From positions 1 to 64,000 of the forward strand of contig NZ_VKHR01000012.1 of NCBI RefSeq assembly GCF_009663145.1: a DNA stretch of 64,000 nucleotides. Reading direction: 5' to 3'. Position numbers and translations under genes: made by a program. This stretch comes from Shewanella sp. TC10 (GTDB lineage: Bacteria > Pseudomonadota > Gammaproteobacteria > Enterobacterales > Shewanellaceae). Below the pieces are notes generated by a model that saw only the letters and a program-made list of their open reading frames with translations, was not told where the DNA came from and did not search any database. Positions 63,564 to 64,000 of this stretch are shown piece by piece. How positions within the stretch are numbered: the stretch's first letter is position 1; every line of letters begins with the position of its first letter.

Positions 63564-64000
63564 TTACTTAAGTTTTTTGTATTTTACAGTGCTGCTAGAT
63601 TTACCAACGGTAACTCGGCGACCTTGCATGTTACGCTCTGCTGCAACCTGAGCGCCAGCACTGTCTGAGCGTTGTTGTTTTTTAGCAAAACTACGACGTT
63701 TTTGAATTTGCTTAAGTAATAGCTCGCGGCTACCCACTTCATAGCCAGCAACTGTGATACGACGGATCGGCTGACCAATTAACTTTTCAATATCCGCTAA
63801 TGTGCGCTCTTCTTCACGGCTTACAAACGAAATAGCAGTACCTGATTTACCTGCGCGGCCAGTTCTACCAATACGGTGAACATAATCTTCTGCTAAGAAA
63901 GGTAAGTCGTAATTAACAACATAGCCAAGGTTTTGAATATCTAAGCCACGGGCTGCCACTTCTGTTGCGACTAATACGCGAACTTTACCTTCAACAAACT
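63564..64000 (-). CDS. DEAD-box RNA helicase, RhlE-like, C-terminal part
   Basis: The frame runs off the right edge and gives the last 145 residues of an ATP-dependent RNA helicase. [16 protein letters not shown] (motif V) and [13 protein letters not shown] (motif VI) define helicase domain 2. [12 protein letters not shown] after the core is the RhlE-type IP-I-GYE signature, followed by a basic tail ([18 protein letters not shown]) that should bind RNA. Domain 1 with DEAD lies outside the window. Likely role in ribosome assembly or RNA decay in the cold (inference from family). Confidence 0.92.
   Translation of the reverse strand, partial: FVEGKVRVLVATEVAARGLDIQNLGYVVNYDLPFLAEDYVHRIGRTGRAGKSGTAISFVSREEERTLADIEKLIGQPIRRITVAGYEVGSRELLLKQIQKRRSFAKKQQRSDSAGAQVAAERNMQGRRVTVGKSSSTVKYKKLK

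Noticed and set aside
63457-63651. Plus-strand open frame over the 44-bp repeat and antisense to the helicase
   Set aside because: It lies across the helicase terminator and the end of a solid gene on the other strand, and its start falls inside the duplication; no family likeness.

Overview
The window is chromosomal DNA of a gammaproteobacterium, most likely a Shewanella. The grounds are a decaheme OmcA/MtrC-type cytochrome lipoprotein, Shewanella/Vibrio-type small families (DUF3718, DUF2960, DUF3019, PBPRA1643-type SEC-C), moderate-to-low GC, and a housekeeping gene order (rplU-rpmA-obgE, folA, apaH-apaG-rsmA-pdxA-surA-lptD, amgK-murU-djlA) typical of that genus. This assignment rests on recognised protein families and gene order, not on a database search. 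No rRNA, tRNA, CRISPR array, insertion sequence or prophage was seen; this is core chromosome with a few accessory inserts.

Region by region. 1-3.7 kb: ribosomal proteins L21 (partial) and L27, the ribosome-assembly GTPase ObgE, the two-part exporter YjjP/YjjB and dihydrofolate reductase. 3.7-6.6 kb: a small secreted DUF3718 protein and a methyl-accepting chemotaxis protein with a near-perfect FliA (sigma-28) promoter. 6.6-13.4 kb (minus strand): the lptD-surA-pdxA-rsmA-apaG-apaH cluster of outer-membrane assembly, vitamin B6, rRNA methylation and Ap4A hydrolysis, with an intrinsic-terminator-like hairpin that runs into the apaG ribosome binding site. 13.5-17.9 kb (plus): the peptidoglycan-recycling pair amgK-murU, djlA, a small beta-barrel and a 2-hydroxyacid dehydrogenase. 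17.9-26.7 kb: purT, yiaW-yiaV, a DUF4136 lipoprotein, a DUF1289 protein, then a compact mipA-DUF3019-response regulator-histidine kinase operon. 26.7-31.5 kb: glnD followed by a degenerate copy of its own 3' end, rsuA and a LysR regulator.

31.5-43 kb holds respiratory and signalling functions: an orphan decaheme outer-membrane cytochrome with a CRP/EtrA-like site and a palindromic operator candidate upstream, a SatP-type acetate/succinate transporter, a POT-like MFS transporter, and a three-gene operon joining a periplasmic blue-copper-like protein, a membrane GGDEF-EAL protein and a beta-barrel outer-membrane protein. 42.6-49 kb holds a non-classical chaperone-usher fimbrial cluster: DUF4402-type subunit, chaperone, an usher with an unusual N-terminal membrane anchor and about 200-residue linker, a second DUF4402 subunit, and a divergently placed third DUF4402-like protein.

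49-64 kb returns to housekeeping: valS-holC-pepA (minus) divergent from lptF-lptG (plus), a diguanylate cyclase, RDD and DUF2960 proteins, a secreted DsrE protein, an over-long RecX-like protein, an unlisted 42-residue membrane protein, a 7-bp tandem array, a DUF2913 protein, a secreted peroxiredoxin-like protein, a perfect 44-bp tandem duplication and the C-terminal part of an RhlE-type DEAD-box helicase cut by the window end.

LptD (assisted by SurA) and LptF/LptG belong to one LPS transport route although encoded about 41 kb apart. The strongest candidates for undescribed biology are the cupredoxin/c-di-GMP/porin operon, the anchored-usher DUF4402 fimbriae and the mipA-DUF3019 two-component operon.
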